64,000 bases of DNA from [Clostridium] hylemonae DSM 15053 (GCF_008281175.1 NZ_CP036524.1:3348001-3412000); one strand, 5' to 3'; positions 18,885-28,141 are shown, counted from the stretch's first letter. The notes: generated by a model not told the origin, from the letters alone. Translations and numbers: made by a program.

Positions 18885-19880
18885 CTATAACTGCGTCATT
18901 CCCATACACTCCACCGGCATGTCCAGAAGCTCTTTTAATTCGCTGTCCAGTCTCATGACTGTCAGCGTCGCCCCCATCATATCCAGGGAGGTAAAATAAT
19001 CGCCCACATAAGACTTATAGACGCGGATTCCTTTGTCCGCCAGCAGCCGGTCGATCTCATCATAGAGCACATACAGCTCCATCACAGGCGTCGCTCCAAG
19101 TCCGGATACGAGCACAGCCACTTCATCCCCCCTCGCAAAAGGAAGATCCGGCAGCACGATATCCGTCATGCGCTTTGCCATTTTGGCCGCACTCTCAAGC
19201 TTACACACTTCGATGCCCGGCTCGCCGTGGTGGCCGATCCCGACTTCCATCGTGCCCTCCTCGATCTTAAAGTTGGGATGTCCTACGGCAGGAAGCGTAC
19301 ACGGCGTCAGTCCGATCCCCACGCTGCGCGTGTTGTCAATGGCTTTCTGGGCGGCGGCTGTTACCTCATTTAAGTCCGCGCCTTTGGCCGCTTTAGCGCC
19401 CCCTATCTTCCACATAAGCACTTCGCCCGCCACTCCCCTGCGCTTATCGCGTTTTTCTTTCGGGGCGGACGCCACATCGTCGTTTGCAACGACAGTCTTC
19501 ACATCGATCCCTTCATTTCCGGCCATCTTCACCGCCATGCGCACATTCATGTTATCCCCGGAATAGTTGCCGTACAGGCAGGCGACGCCTTTTCCCTGGT
19601 CCGCTGTTCTGAATGCATCCAGAAACGCGGCCGCTGTAGGAGAGGAACAGATCTCGCCGACGGCAGCCACATCGCATATATTTTTCCCTACATAACCGAT
19701 AAAAGCAGGTTTGTGGCCGGAGCCTCCCCCTGTGACTACGCCGGTCTTTCCCGCCGGAATATTTCTCGCCTTCACCACTCTCGGATTGGCCGTGGCCTCC
19801 ACAATATTCTTATGCACCTTCAAAAAACCTTTCAGCATCTCGTCCACAACATCGTCCGGACGGTTCAGTATCCTCTGCAT
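18885..19880 (-). CDS. dhaK: Dihydroxyacetone kinase K (ketose-binding) subunit
   Basis: A 331-residue DhaK-type protein. The conserved TGGGSGHKPAFIGYVG block and the GIGHHGEPGIEV segment, which holds the His that binds the ketone as a hemiaminal, are present, as is SGLGATPVMELY. Family members phosphorylate dihydroxyacetone or related short ketoses such as erythrulose. The length is close to the usual 330-356 residues. AGGAGGT precedes the ATG. Genes for aldolases upstream in the same operon could supply dihydroxyacetone, or an unusual tetrulose could be the substrate; the sequence does not decide. Confidence 0.88.
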   Translation of the reverse strand: MQRILNRPDDVVDEMLKGFLKVHKNIVEATANPRVVKARNIPAGKTGVVTGGGSGHKPAFIGYVGKNICDVAAVGEICSSPTAAAFLDAFRTADQGKGVACLYGNYSGDNMNVRMAVKMAGNEGIDVKTVVANDDVASAPKEKRDKRRGVAGEVLMWKIGGAKAAKGADLNEVTAAAQKAIDNTRSVGIGLTPCTLPAVGHPNFKIEEGTMEVGIGHHGEPGIEVCKLESAAKMAKRMTDIVLPDLPFARGDEVAVLVSGLGATPVMELYVLYDEIDRLLADKGIRVYKSYVGDYFTSLDMMGATLTVMRLDSELKELLDMPVECMGMTQL

Positions 19881-19894
19881 CTTTTACAGACCTC

Positions 19895-21094
19895 CTATTT
19901 CACTTCTTTTGGTACTTCTTTATTGTTATTTGCAAAATTCTGCAGGATGACCAGCGGTTCACAGCAGCTGTTGTTCTCAATGACAACGCCCTTTTTGGCC
20001 GCTTTCTCCGACACAAAGAATTCATCCGCCGAGCAGTCTCCAAATCTGAGCATCACAGGAGTCTCACACTCATAGCGCCCGAAGGAGCCGTGCCCCTGTA
20101 CGATAAGGGCGCAGTAGCAGGCCGAATCTGTAAGGACAGCTTTACTTTTGGGCTCCACCGTTACTTCCTTTGCAGCCACCCAGTCATTGGCGTACGCAAC
20201 CCACTGTTCCCGGATCCTCCTCTGCCCGGTCGGCCGTTTTACCGGCTCCCTGAAATAAGTTTCCTTATAGTCAGGCCGGGTACTTTCTTTCCAGTCGATC
20301 TGGTCCATAAGCGCGCGTATATTTCCCTTCTCTGACTCCGGCTGACAGTCCGTCAGCAGATGATGCGGGTTTACCTCTCCCATCGTAACATTTTCTACGA
20401 TCGTATTCACATCACTGTTCCACTGCGGCTCATACGTGACAGCCGAACCGGGGGCATGCACAACGCCTGCCGGAGTATACCATCCCGTTCCAAGCCTGAT
20501 ACGGTATGCCCGGGAAAGTTCCGTTATCTTGTTGTCCCGCGCGTCGTAATGTTCAAGACATGCTTTTACCTCGTTCTTTGTCACCGACGGGTCAAAGCCA
20601 AAGTATGTCAGCGGGAATCTCCCCATGGAGTAGTTATACTGCCGCGGAAAATAATAGGCTTCCGGCTTCCCCATGCGCCCTATCTTTTCCGCGTGTCTGT
20701 CATCCAGATGGAGATGGAAGAACAACGGCCTGTCATAGTCATACAGTTTGGCATAGGCAGGCCATGTCCCATACCGCTCCCACAGTTCTTCCCCGACAAG
20801 CTCTGCCTTCAGCTCGCCCACTGCCTCTGCAAATAAGACGGAGCCCGGTTCCCCCCGCCCGGTGGACACATAACTCATTCCTTCTGTCTCCCCTGTCTTC
20901 GGACCATTCATAGCCCTCGTCACACTGCCGAGCCACCGTTCACAGATCCCGCCCCGGTCCATTCCGAACGCATAGTAATCGTCCGGGTGGAGCCTGAGCC
21001 TTTTCCCCGGTTCATTGAATCCTCTCGGGACCCATGTGGGCGTTAACTTAAGGATCCCTTCTCCTTCCCGGAACACTTCTCTTATCACAGACAT
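19895..21094 (-). CDS. Phosphomannose-isomerase-like cupin protein
   Basis: A 399-residue protein whose first two thirds resemble type I mannose-6-phosphate isomerase: LFFHLHLDDRH corresponds to the QxH zinc site, KPEAYYFP to the KPE metal/substrate site, and TPAGVVHAPG with the following EPQWNSD to the third metal site. A small cupin domain with GHGSFGRYE follows near the C-terminus. Metal-dependent aldose-ketose isomerisation of a free sugar (for example lyxose or mannose) or a sugar phosphate is a reasonable inference but not demonstrated. It lies between the isomerase and dhaK genes with short gaps of 12 and 14 bases, so it belongs to the same pathway. Confidence 0.6.
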   Translation of the reverse strand: MSVIREVFREGEGILKLTPTWVPRGFNEPGKRLRLHPDDYYAFGMDRGGICERWLGSVTRAMNGPKTGETEGMSYVSTGRGEPGSVLFAEAVGELKAELVGEELWERYGTWPAYAKLYDYDRPLFFHLHLDDRHAEKIGRMGKPEAYYFPRQYNYSMGRFPLTYFGFDPSVTKNEVKACLEHYDARDNKITELSRAYRIRLGTGWYTPAGVVHAPGSAVTYEPQWNSDVNTIVENVTMGEVNPHHLLTDCQPESEKGNIRALMDQIDWKESTRPDYKETYFREPVKRPTGQRRIREQWVAYANDWVAAKEVTVEPKSKAVLTDSACYCALIVQGHGSFGRYECETPVMLRFGDCSADEFFVSEKAAKKGVVIENNSCCEPLVILQNFANNNKEVPKEVK

Positions 21095-21106
21095 ACCGAC
21101 ACACTC

Positions 21107-22519
21107 CTATTCCCCAAGAATCTCTACATCAATATCCAGCATCTCACAGATCATCTTCAGTTCCTCCGTCTTATCCCCATAGACCGCGTGGCAATGGTTG
21201 GCGTCAAACTTGTCGAGGAAGATCTGATGGTCAAAAGGCAGCTTCGCAAATATGTGCGGCCATTCTTCTGTCGTCTCTTTCATCTTCTCTTCTGGCACTG
21301 CCACAAAATCCGCCGGAATGATCGTAAGCCTGTACTTCCCTTCTCTCCGGTTAAGGCGCGCGATCGTCGCATGTCCCGGCGCGGTCATAAGATTTACGTG
21401 GCACCCTCCTCCCGCATAGATATCAAGCGCCGGATACAGCGTCGTCCTGCCAAGATTCTCCCTGTGATCATCCGTGCCGGTCGCGTAGTAGGTGGACTGG
21501 GAACCACAGTTGCAGAAGACCATCACGTCATATTCACTGTCATAATGTCTTACATCCATAAAGATGACCGGCTCATCGGTAAGCAGTTTTAATATCTGCA
21601 TCGTAAGCGCCGCGTCCGAGTCGGCCTCACAGGCATACACGACCGGTTCCTTGGGACCGTCCCAGTCATACGGATCGTTGCAGAACGCCGCGCAGATACA
21701 CTCCGTGCAGTAATGCCGGCTCATCTCATAGTGGCACTTTACACCGACAAAATCATATTCATTTTCTTTTATGATCTTCTTGAGCGCTTCATAGTGGCTG
21801 ATCTGTGTCTTTAATTTATCCGGTGTAAAACTGCTGCCATTGTACCGGATCTCTCCCATGTTATCCTCCAGCCAGCCGAGCGCTTTTTCTACCTTTTTCT
21901 CCGGAACTTCCTCTGCAAGCCTGACAAGCTCGCTCTGATCCATATGGTCCACATCTACGCCGAACTTTTTCTGCCAGTCCTGCATGCTCACTGTGGCGCT
22001 GTACATACCAAGGCTCCTGCCGCCGATAAGTCCGTATTTCTGTCCGTTGAGACGGGTCACTACTCTGGCGCACCTGGCAAAGCGTATATACTTTTTAAGA
22101 ACCTCAGGTTCTGTCACATCTCCGCTGGCCCTGAAGTGGCGGATACCGAGATGATTGAGCGCTCCGCCCGCCGCCAGCATGGCGACCATGCCCGGCCAGT
22201 CCGGATTCAGATTGGCCGCCAGCAGGTAAGGTCCCTTGCCGTTTTGCGCAACGACAGCGGAGAAGTTGGGGAATGCGAATACCCCGTAAGACAGTATCGT
22301 GCCGTCCACATCCATCCCTTTCAGATATTCAGCCTGCTCTTTTGCCGTCCTGACGCTGCACACAAGTTCTCCGGCTTCCACCACTTCCACTTCCCCGGAT
22401 GCCTTAAGCGCATTCACAATGGCATCCACCTGCTCCTTAACAATTCCTTTCAGCTGCTCATGCACCTGCGGATCTCCATCCGAGAGTCCGACAATTCCTA
22501 TTACCGGTTTCTTCCTCAT
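21107..22519 (-). CDS. L-fucose/L-arabinose isomerase family protein
   Basis: A 470-residue member of the fucose/arabinose isomerase superfamily that is distinct from the FucI encoded upstream. Visible family features are the N-terminal IGIVGLSDGDPQVHEQL Rossmann segment, GLIGGRSLGMYSAT in the middle and a C-terminal GGGCHVNLMTAPGHATIARL segment with metal/substrate His residues; KFDANHCHAVYGD closes the domain. It should interconvert an aldose and ketose in the cytosol. The substrate is unknown; the downstream cupin, DhaKL and neighbouring FucA-type aldolase suggest a deoxyhexose or pentose. AGGAGGG precedes the ATG. Confidence 0.75.
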   Translation of the reverse strand: MRKKPVIGIVGLSDGDPQVHEQLKGIVKEQVDAIVNALKASGEVEVVEAGELVCSVRTAKEQAEYLKGMDVDGTILSYGVFAFPNFSAVVAQNGKGPYLLAANLNPDWPGMVAMLAAGGALNHLGIRHFRASGDVTEPEVLKKYIRFARCARVVTRLNGQKYGLIGGRSLGMYSATVSMQDWQKKFGVDVDHMDQSELVRLAEEVPEKKVEKALGWLEDNMGEIRYNGSSFTPDKLKTQISHYEALKKIIKENEYDFVGVKCHYEMSRHYCTECICAAFCNDPYDWDGPKEPVVYACEADSDAALTMQILKLLTDEPVIFMDVRHYDSEYDVMVFCNCGSQSTYYATGTDDHRENLGRTTLYPALDIYAGGGCHVNLMTAPGHATIARLNRREGKYRLTIIPADFVAVPEEKMKETTEEWPHIFAKLPFDHQIFLDKFDANHCHAVYGDKTEELKMICEMLDIDVEILGE

Positions 22520-22534
22520 CTTCTTCCCTCCTGT

Positions 22535-23209
22535 CTAACGGTCATATTTCACGTATCCCGGGTGTCTTCCTCCCGGATTATTTTTCTTTGAAGATATAAG
22601 AAGCTTCTCGATCTCTTCCCTTGGAAGCTCATGTGACACGCCCAGAAGCTTTATCATATATGTGATCTTCGCATTGTATTCCAGTGTCTCTGTCTTGTAA
22701 TAGGCCTTGATGAGATCCTGGCCTATCGTAACGGTCCCGTGATTCTCAAGGACGAAGGCGTCATAATCCTGCAGGTACGGAATCAGCCCGTCCGCCAGCG
22801 CCTGTGTGGACGGCTGTGCATACGGCACGACCGGTACGGCGCCCAGACCGTATACCGCCTCCGGAAGTATGTAGGAATCCAGCGGCATATGTGCGACCGC
22901 AAATGTAGTGGCGTACGGCGGATGCGCGTGTACGACCGCCCCCGCGTCCTCCCGCTCTGCATAGACTCTTAGATGCACCTTCACTTCAGATGACGGCTTA
23001 TATTCTCCTTCCAGCACCTCGCCTTTTTCATTGACTTTCGTTATCATCTCAGGACGCAGATAACCTTTGCTGATGCCGGTCGGCGTTGTGAGATATTCTG
23101 ATTCATTTACCTTCACCGTGATATTTCCGTCGTTGGCAGCCACAAATCCATTTGTGTACATACGTCTGCCGATATCACATATGAGTTCCTTTAGCTCTTT
23201 TTCATTCAT
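22535..23209 (-). CDS. Class II (zinc) aldolase, L-fuculose-phosphate aldolase type
   Basis: A 224-residue aldolase/epimerase-fold protein with a full FucA-like metal site: PSSEVKVH (Glu), HAHPPYAT (two His) and ENHGTVTIG (third His), plus NDGNITVK near the N-terminus for phosphate binding. Such enzymes split ketose-1-phosphates to dihydroxyacetone phosphate and an aldehyde. The Glu instead of Asp marks it as an aldolase rather than an AraD-type epimerase. It lies 15 bases after the isomerase gene's promoter-proximal neighbour and is followed by the 470-residue isomerase. Substrate could be L-fuculose-1-P, L-rhamnulose-1-P or a pentulose-1-P. Confidence 0.82.
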   Translation of the reverse strand: MNEKELKELICDIGRRMYTNGFVAANDGNITVKVNESEYLTTPTGISKGYLRPEMITKVNEKGEVLEGEYKPSSEVKVHLRVYAEREDAGAVVHAHPPYATTFAVAHMPLDSYILPEAVYGLGAVPVVPYAQPSTQALADGLIPYLQDYDAFVLENHGTVTIGQDLIKAYYKTETLEYNAKITYMIKLLGVSHELPREEIEKLLISSKKNNPGGRHPGYVKYDR

Positions 23210-23224
23210 CGGTATATCCTCCGT

Positions 23225-24271
23225 CTAATTTTCCAGATCAAGAATTACTTTTACAGCCTTCTTTTCTGCCACAAGCTGCACGACTTCCTGAATGTCTTCC
23301 ACACTTTTAACATGACTGTAAAAGTCTTTCGGATCGATGATCCCTTTTTCCATCAATTCAATGTTCTCGGCTGTGACCGCATACTGCCCATAGGGGAAAT
23401 TAAGCATCTGCAGCAGTGTATTGTTCTTAAGCTTTGTCACATCTACCACTGCGTCAGAGTTCCTCAGAACCCCCATTGAGCCCACAATGCCATACGGCTT
23501 CAGCAGATGCGAGCCTTCCACGAGAAGTGACGTAAGCCCGACAATATCAATGACCCGGTCAAATATCCTTCCTTCCAGCGCTTCCTTTTTGTCTACTTTT
23601 GTATAGTTGATCGTCTCGTCCGCCCCGGACAATGATCTGGCCAGCTCAAGCCTTTCCTCCACGCCGTCTATGGCTACGATCGTCTTCGCCCCCAGATACC
23701 TCATATACTTCATCGTCGCAAGTCCCATAGGACCGGCCCCGTACACGAGTACATCCTTATCCGCCACGTCAAAATTTCTGGCGGCGCTGAAGCATTCATT
23801 AAGTGTAATGAGACAGCCTCCGTCAATGACATCAAAGTCCGGCGGGATCTGTACGCACTCCAGCTGTCTCGGGTTGAGTTCGGACATTTCCCGTCCGTCG
23901 TCAAGCATCGCCTTCTGGTCCTGCACGACGCCGTAATCACACATTGCGCCCCATGTACATCCATACCTGGTCCCCGGCATCAGCTTTATGATGGGATTCA
24001 TGATGCGGTCTCCGACTTTATAATTCCTCACCCTGCTCCCCAGCTCTACGATATCGCCTACCCCTTCGTGGCCGAGAAGCGTCGGGAAACTGTCTACCTC
24101 CACCGACATCTCTCCGCGGATGATGTGAAAGTCTGTCCCGTTGCAGAAACCGCATGACTTCATTCTCACAAGCGCTTCATACGGACCGATCTCCGGCGCC
24201 GGGACATCCCGCACGATCTCTACTCCTCCGTTACCTGCCGCCACAACACCGCGCATATATTTTTCACTCAT
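23225..24271 (-). CDS. Zinc-type alcohol/polyol dehydrogenase lacking the structural-zinc Cys lobe
   Basis: A 348-residue medium-chain dehydrogenase. The catalytic zinc site (SCGFCNGTDFH, LLGHEGVGDIVELG) and the nucleotide fold (VYGAGPMGLATMKY) are clear. The usual four-Cys structural zinc lobe, seen in the two other zinc dehydrogenases of this operon, is replaced by a short MPGTRYGCTWGAMCDYG stretch. ATG 24271 is preferred, with GAGGAGG upstream; it overlaps the end of the FGGY kinase gene by 8 bases. It probably oxidises a sugar alcohol or reduces an aldehyde such as lactaldehyde released by the adjacent aldolase; that is inference. Confidence 0.75.
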   Translation of the reverse strand: MSEKYMRGVVAAGNGGVEIVRDVPAPEIGPYEALVRMKSCGFCNGTDFHIIRGEMSVEVDSFPTLLGHEGVGDIVELGSRVRNYKVGDRIMNPIIKLMPGTRYGCTWGAMCDYGVVQDQKAMLDDGREMSELNPRQLECVQIPPDFDVIDGGCLITLNECFSAARNFDVADKDVLVYGAGPMGLATMKYMRYLGAKTIVAIDGVEERLELARSLSGADETINYTKVDKKEALEGRIFDRVIDIVGLTSLLVEGSHLLKPYGIVGSMGVLRNSDAVVDVTKLKNNTLLQMLNFPYGQYAVTAENIELMEKGIIDPKDFYSHVKSVEDIQEVVQLVAEKKAVKVILDLEN

Positions 24272-25769
24272 AACTTCTTCCTCCTCTGTCTGCCTGACCT
24301 GACAGCTCCACATATTTCTTATACTGTCTCTGCCACTTTTGTGTATTCACGGGCCGGTATTCCTCTGTGCCAAAGGAGTTTCCCGCGATCTCCCGCATCT
24401 CTTTCAGAGACGCCGTCTCACCCATGGCGTATGCCTGGAGCAGCGCGTTTCCCACAGCAGACGCCTCCGACGGCCCGGTCCGCACGCAGATGCCCGCCGC
24501 GTCCGCAATATACTGGTTCAGGATCTCTATCCTGTTCGCGCCTCCGACGATGTACAGGACATCCACTTTCTTTCCCGTCGTATCTTCCAGCATCTTTAAA
24601 GCACGCACCGACTGCAGGGCAATGCTTTCATATATGATCCGTACGATCTTCCCGGCATCTTCCGGGCGCGGAGCGTACTGGCCTGTCTTCCTGAGATATG
24701 CGCAGATCTCATCCGCCATATTCTCCGGATGGCGGAAGCCTTCATACTCTGTGTCCACCATTGCGGTAAATCCCTCTGCCTGCCCTGCCATGTCTTTTAG
24801 TTCCGGATATGTATAATGCCTGCCCATCCGCTCCCACTGTCTCCTGCATTCCTGTACGAGCCACATGGCGGTTATGTTCTTTTTGAGCAGCACTTTTCCA
24901 AAAGCCATGCCGGTGTTGGACAACTGATAGCGGTAAGACTTCTTTCTGTCTGCCGGGGCGTCCAGCTCCATACTCATCAGAAACCAGGAGCCTGTGGCCA
25001 GGAAAGCCCAGCTCTCTCCTTCTCCTGCCGGGACTGCCACCCCCGCGCTTGCGGTGTCATGGACCGCAGGCGCAGTCACATACGTCTTTTTTATGCCGAG
25101 ATACGTGGCAAGATCAGGCCGCACCGTCCCGATTCTGGTCCCTGCCCTCACTACCGGCGGAACTGCCGCTTCGGGAATATGAAACCGGCCCAGCATCTCT
25201 TTCTCCCAGTCTTCATGCTCCATATTAAACAGCTGGGAATAAGAAGCCACAGATACCTCGGAACAGATAACGCCGCTGAACAGATACATGAGCAGATCAC
25301 CTATGAAAAGTATCTTTTTACTGCCGGACAGCCCTTGCGGGTACTCTTCTTTGTAGGCCAGCAGCTGGCACAGTGTGGAATCCGTAAGTATCCTCTGGGC
25401 AGTAAGGCGGCAGATCTCTTCATAGTCCATCACCTGACTTACCTTGTCTACATAACCGTCCGTTCTCTTATCCCGGTAGAAGACAGGCATAGACACGCTT
25501 CCGCTCACCGTATCCACAATGCCGTAATCAGAACACCACGAGTCGATCCCGAGAGAATCCACATAGATCCCTCTGTCTGCAAGTGACTTGATCACGCTGC
25601 ATATCCTGCCGTATATGGCGAATATGTCTGTGGACAGATGCCCGAGATAGAACACCTTCTCTGTGGGAAAACGGCCGGCTTCCTCCATATGCAGTTTTTT
25701 TCCGGCATCCAGATGTGCCAGGTATATTTTCACATTACTGGAGCCTGCATCGACAACAAGATAACGCAT
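24264..25769 (-). CDS. FGGY carbohydrate kinase, rhamnulokinase-like (copy 1)
   Basis: A 501-residue FGGY kinase. The N-terminal VVDAGSSNVKIYLA, the GIDSWCSDYGIVD segment, the KKNITAMWLVQECRRQW block and the C-terminal LYIVGGANRIEILNQY ATP-site segment correspond to RhaB-type kinases, which make L-rhamnulose-1-phosphate. No rhamnose isomerase gene is present, so the real substrate may be another ketose such as L-fuculose or a pentulose. GGAAGG precedes the ATG. It sits between the ketose-bisphosphate aldolase and the dehydrogenase, and a second RhaB-like kinase lies two genes upstream. Confidence 0.8.
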   Translation of the reverse strand: MRYLVVDAGSSNVKIYLAHLDAGKKLHMEEAGRFPTEKVFYLGHLSTDIFAIYGRICSVIKSLADRGIYVDSLGIDSWCSDYGIVDTVSGSVSMPVFYRDKRTDGYVDKVSQVMDYEEICRLTAQRILTDSTLCQLLAYKEEYPQGLSGSKKILFIGDLLMYLFSGVICSEVSVASYSQLFNMEHEDWEKEMLGRFHIPEAAVPPVVRAGTRIGTVRPDLATYLGIKKTYVTAPAVHDTASAGVAVPAGEGESWAFLATGSWFLMSMELDAPADRKKSYRYQLSNTGMAFGKVLLKKNITAMWLVQECRRQWERMGRHYTYPELKDMAGQAEGFTAMVDTEYEGFRHPENMADEICAYLRKTGQYAPRPEDAGKIVRIIYESIALQSVRALKMLEDTTGKKVDVLYIVGGANRIEILNQYIADAAGICVRTGPSEASAVGNALLQAYAMGETASLKEMREIAGNSFGTEEYRPVNTQKWQRQYKKYVELSGQADRGGRSYE

Positions 25770-25781
25770 ATGTCTTCCTTC

Positions 25782-26648
25782 CTACAGATGATAGCGCCCT
25801 GCCATGTCCGTACAGCCAAGCAGATCCATCTTCTGTCCCATAACCTTCTTCATCACTTCTATCGCGTCTGCATATATGACATTTGGTTCTCTGAGCGTCT
25901 GATCCTCCAATGTCTTTCTGACCTGGCGGTAGAACGGATCTTTAATGTCGGAAGAGATGTTCACCTTGTTGATCCCAAGCTTCACCGCCTCAGCCACTTC
26001 CTCGTCCGGGTTGCCGGAGCCGCCGTGGAGGACAAGGGGAATATTTACAGCAGCCTTTATCTCTCTTAAAATATCGAGCCTGAGCTTTGGAATATAGCCT
26101 TCCGGGTAAAGTCCATGGGCAGTGCCGATCCCTACCGCCAGCGTATCTACGCCTGTCCGTTTTACAAATTCTTCCGCCTCGGAAGGAATGGTATATGTGA
26201 TCTCCTTCGTCCCTTCTTCTGCGCTGTTCCCCATGATCCCTATCGTTCCAAGCTCCGCTTCCACCGACACGCCGAGCGGATGTACGAAGTCTGCAACTCT
26301 CTTCGTAATCGCTATATTTTCTTCAAACGGACATCTGGATGCGTCGATCATTACCGAAGTATACCCGGCCCTTATGGCCCGCTCTATCTGTCCGTACGAG
26401 GAACCGTGGTCAAGATGGATCACAACAGGCACTCTCGTATCGTTTGCCGCTTTCACACAGTGGGTGATAAATGCATCTCCCTGAAATTCAAGCTCATCCG
26501 GATGCACTTCAATGATGACCGGAGCATGCTTTGCCTCCGCTGTCTCGATTGCTGCCTTTAATATCTGGCTGCATCCGGCATTGAATGCCGGTACGGCAAA
26601 ATGATGCTCATCTGCCACCTCAAGAAGTTCCTTCATATTCATTAACAT
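25782..26648 (-). CDS. Class II ketose-1,6-bisphosphate aldolase
   Basis: A 288-residue zinc aldolase of the FbaA/GatY/KbaY family. Metal and active-site blocks are visible: HLDHGSS (His-Asp-His), VEAELGTIG, GTAHGLYPEG and LHGGSGNPDEE, followed by NISSDIK for phosphate binding. These enzymes split fructose- or tagatose-1,6-bisphosphate to dihydroxyacetone phosphate and glyceraldehyde-3-phosphate. With the FGGY kinases on both sides and the PfkB kinase upstream, a two-step phosphorylation of a ketohexose followed by cleavage is a coherent inferred route. ATG 26648 follows AGGAGGAAG; ATG 26639 is a possible alternative. Confidence 0.85.
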   Translation of the reverse strand: MLMNMKELLEVADEHHFAVPAFNAGCSQILKAAIETAEAKHAPVIIEVHPDELEFQGDAFITHCVKAANDTRVPVVIHLDHGSSYGQIERAIRAGYTSVMIDASRCPFEENIAITKRVADFVHPLGVSVEAELGTIGIMGNSAEEGTKEITYTIPSEAEEFVKRTGVDTLAVGIGTAHGLYPEGYIPKLRLDILREIKAAVNIPLVLHGGSGNPDEEVAEAVKLGINKVNISSDIKDPFYRQVRKTLEDQTLREPNVIYADAIEVMKKVMGQKMDLLGCTDMAGRYHL

Positions 26649-26660
26649 TTTTTCTTCCTC

Positions 26661-28127
26661 CTATTGTCTGACTAATTGTACATATTCTTTATATCTGCCA
26701 TCCCACTTCTCACTCTGCCCCGGCTCATATCTTTCCTCTGCCACATCGCTTCCGGCTATGTAGGAAAATTCCTCCATAGACGCAATATCGCCAAGCGCAT
26801 AGAACTGCATGAGGATATTGCCCGCGGACGCGGCTTCCGGATGCCCGCACAGAACCGTACAGCCGGATGCGTCTGCGGCACACTGGTTCAGGAGTCTGTT
26901 GTTTCTTCCGCCTCCTACGATGTACATACATGTGACCGGGCGTCCGGTCACACATCTTAATTCTTCGTTGTGTCTCCTATATTCAAGTGCAAGTCCGTTT
27001 ATTACGGTGCGCATGATCTCAGCAGGTGTAACGGGCACTGCCTGCCCGGTCCGTCTGCAGTAATTCTGTATCTTTTCCGGCATATGAGACGGCTTCTCAA
27101 AATCGGGGGCATCTGTGCAGATCATGGACGGAAAGTCTTCCTGCTTTTGCGCCGCCTTCGCAAGTTCCGGGATCCGGATATCATATCCTTCCTGTTTCCA
27201 CTGTCTGACACATTCCTCCAGAAGCCATAATCCTGTAATATTACGGATAAGCCGGTACTTCTTCCCTGGCTGTCCTTCATTGCTCATCTTATACCTGCAT
27301 GCCGCTTCGGTCGTATATGCCCTGTCACACACGATCCCCTTCACGGACCAGGAGCCGCTGCTGATGAAAGAGCAGTCTTTAAGGCCGGGTACTGTCGCAA
27401 CGGCCGACGCCGTGTCGTGACAGGCTACCGCCGTCACCTGTGTATCCTTCAGGTTGGGAATTCCCTCTGTTATCTCACTTTTAAGCCCACCGACGACCGT
27501 GCCGGAATCACAAAGCGGCTTAAAGATATGTGCGGGAAGCCCGAGACTTTCGATCAGTTTTACATCCCAACGGCACTTATGAATGTCAAGCAGTCTTGAT
27601 GTGGTGGCTATCGTGTATTCATTTACCATCTTTCCGGTAAAAAGATATGCCAACAGGTCCGGCAGAAGGAGAATATGGCGCGCTTCTTTAAGAATCTCAA
27701 AGCCGTGCTCTGCCATTCCCTTAAGAACATGGGCCGTACCTGTCGTCCTATAAGTAGCCCCGGTACTCCCATACAGCGCTTCTTCGCAGTTTTTAAAATA
27801 TGCCTCATACATGCCGTCACTGATATCATCTCTGTATGCCAGCGGATCATCCAGAAGGTTCCCATCCTCGCCGAGCAGCCCAAAGTCTGTACCGAATGTG
27901 TCAAATCCAATGGATCTGACTGCGTCTCCCTGCTCTGCCGCTTCTCGTATGACACGGATCAGCTCGTTCTGCATCTTGTGTATGTCCCAGTGGTAGTGTC
28001 CTTGTATGAGAACGGGAGAATGCCGGAATCTGGCCAGTTCTTTCATGTCCAGTCTGCGTCCGTCATATGTTCCATCCATTACTCTGTAGCTACTTGCGCC
28101 GATATCCACAGCCAGCACTCTGCTCAT
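26661..28127 (-). CDS. FGGY carbohydrate kinase, rhamnulokinase-like (copy 2)
   Basis: A 488-residue RhaB-like FGGY kinase: LAVDIGASSYRVM at the N-terminus, IGFDTFGTDFGLL, FISSGSWSVKGI, the IRNITGLWLLEECVRQW block and MYIVGGGRNNRLLNQ at the C-terminal ATP site. It is clearly diverged from the other RhaB-like kinase in the operon, so the two are unlikely to be a recent duplication. ATG 28127 follows GGGGGAAG; the ATG at 28145 would place that site inside the gene. It follows the PfkB kinase gene by 14 bases and precedes the bisphosphate aldolase gene. Confidence 0.82.
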   Translation of the reverse strand: MSRVLAVDIGASSYRVMDGTYDGRRLDMKELARFRHSPVLIQGHYHWDIHKMQNELIRVIREAAEQGDAVRSIGFDTFGTDFGLLGEDGNLLDDPLAYRDDISDGMYEAYFKNCEEALYGSTGATYRTTGTAHVLKGMAEHGFEILKEARHILLLPDLLAYLFTGKMVNEYTIATTSRLLDIHKCRWDVKLIESLGLPAHIFKPLCDSGTVVGGLKSEITEGIPNLKDTQVTAVACHDTASAVATVPGLKDCSFISSGSWSVKGIVCDRAYTTEAACRYKMSNEGQPGKKYRLIRNITGLWLLEECVRQWKQEGYDIRIPELAKAAQKQEDFPSMICTDAPDFEKPSHMPEKIQNYCRRTGQAVPVTPAEIMRTVINGLALEYRRHNEELRCVTGRPVTCMYIVGGGRNNRLLNQCAADASGCTVLCGHPEAASAGNILMQFYALGDIASMEEFSYIAGSDVAEERYEPGQSEKWDGRYKEYVQLVRQ

Positions 28128-28141
28128 CGTTCTTCCCCCTG

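Noticed and set aside
24264-28127. Calling both FGGY kinases rhaB
   Set aside because: Motifs fit rhamnulokinases, but no rhamnose isomerase is encoded and two diverged copies cannot both be assigned; left without a symbol.
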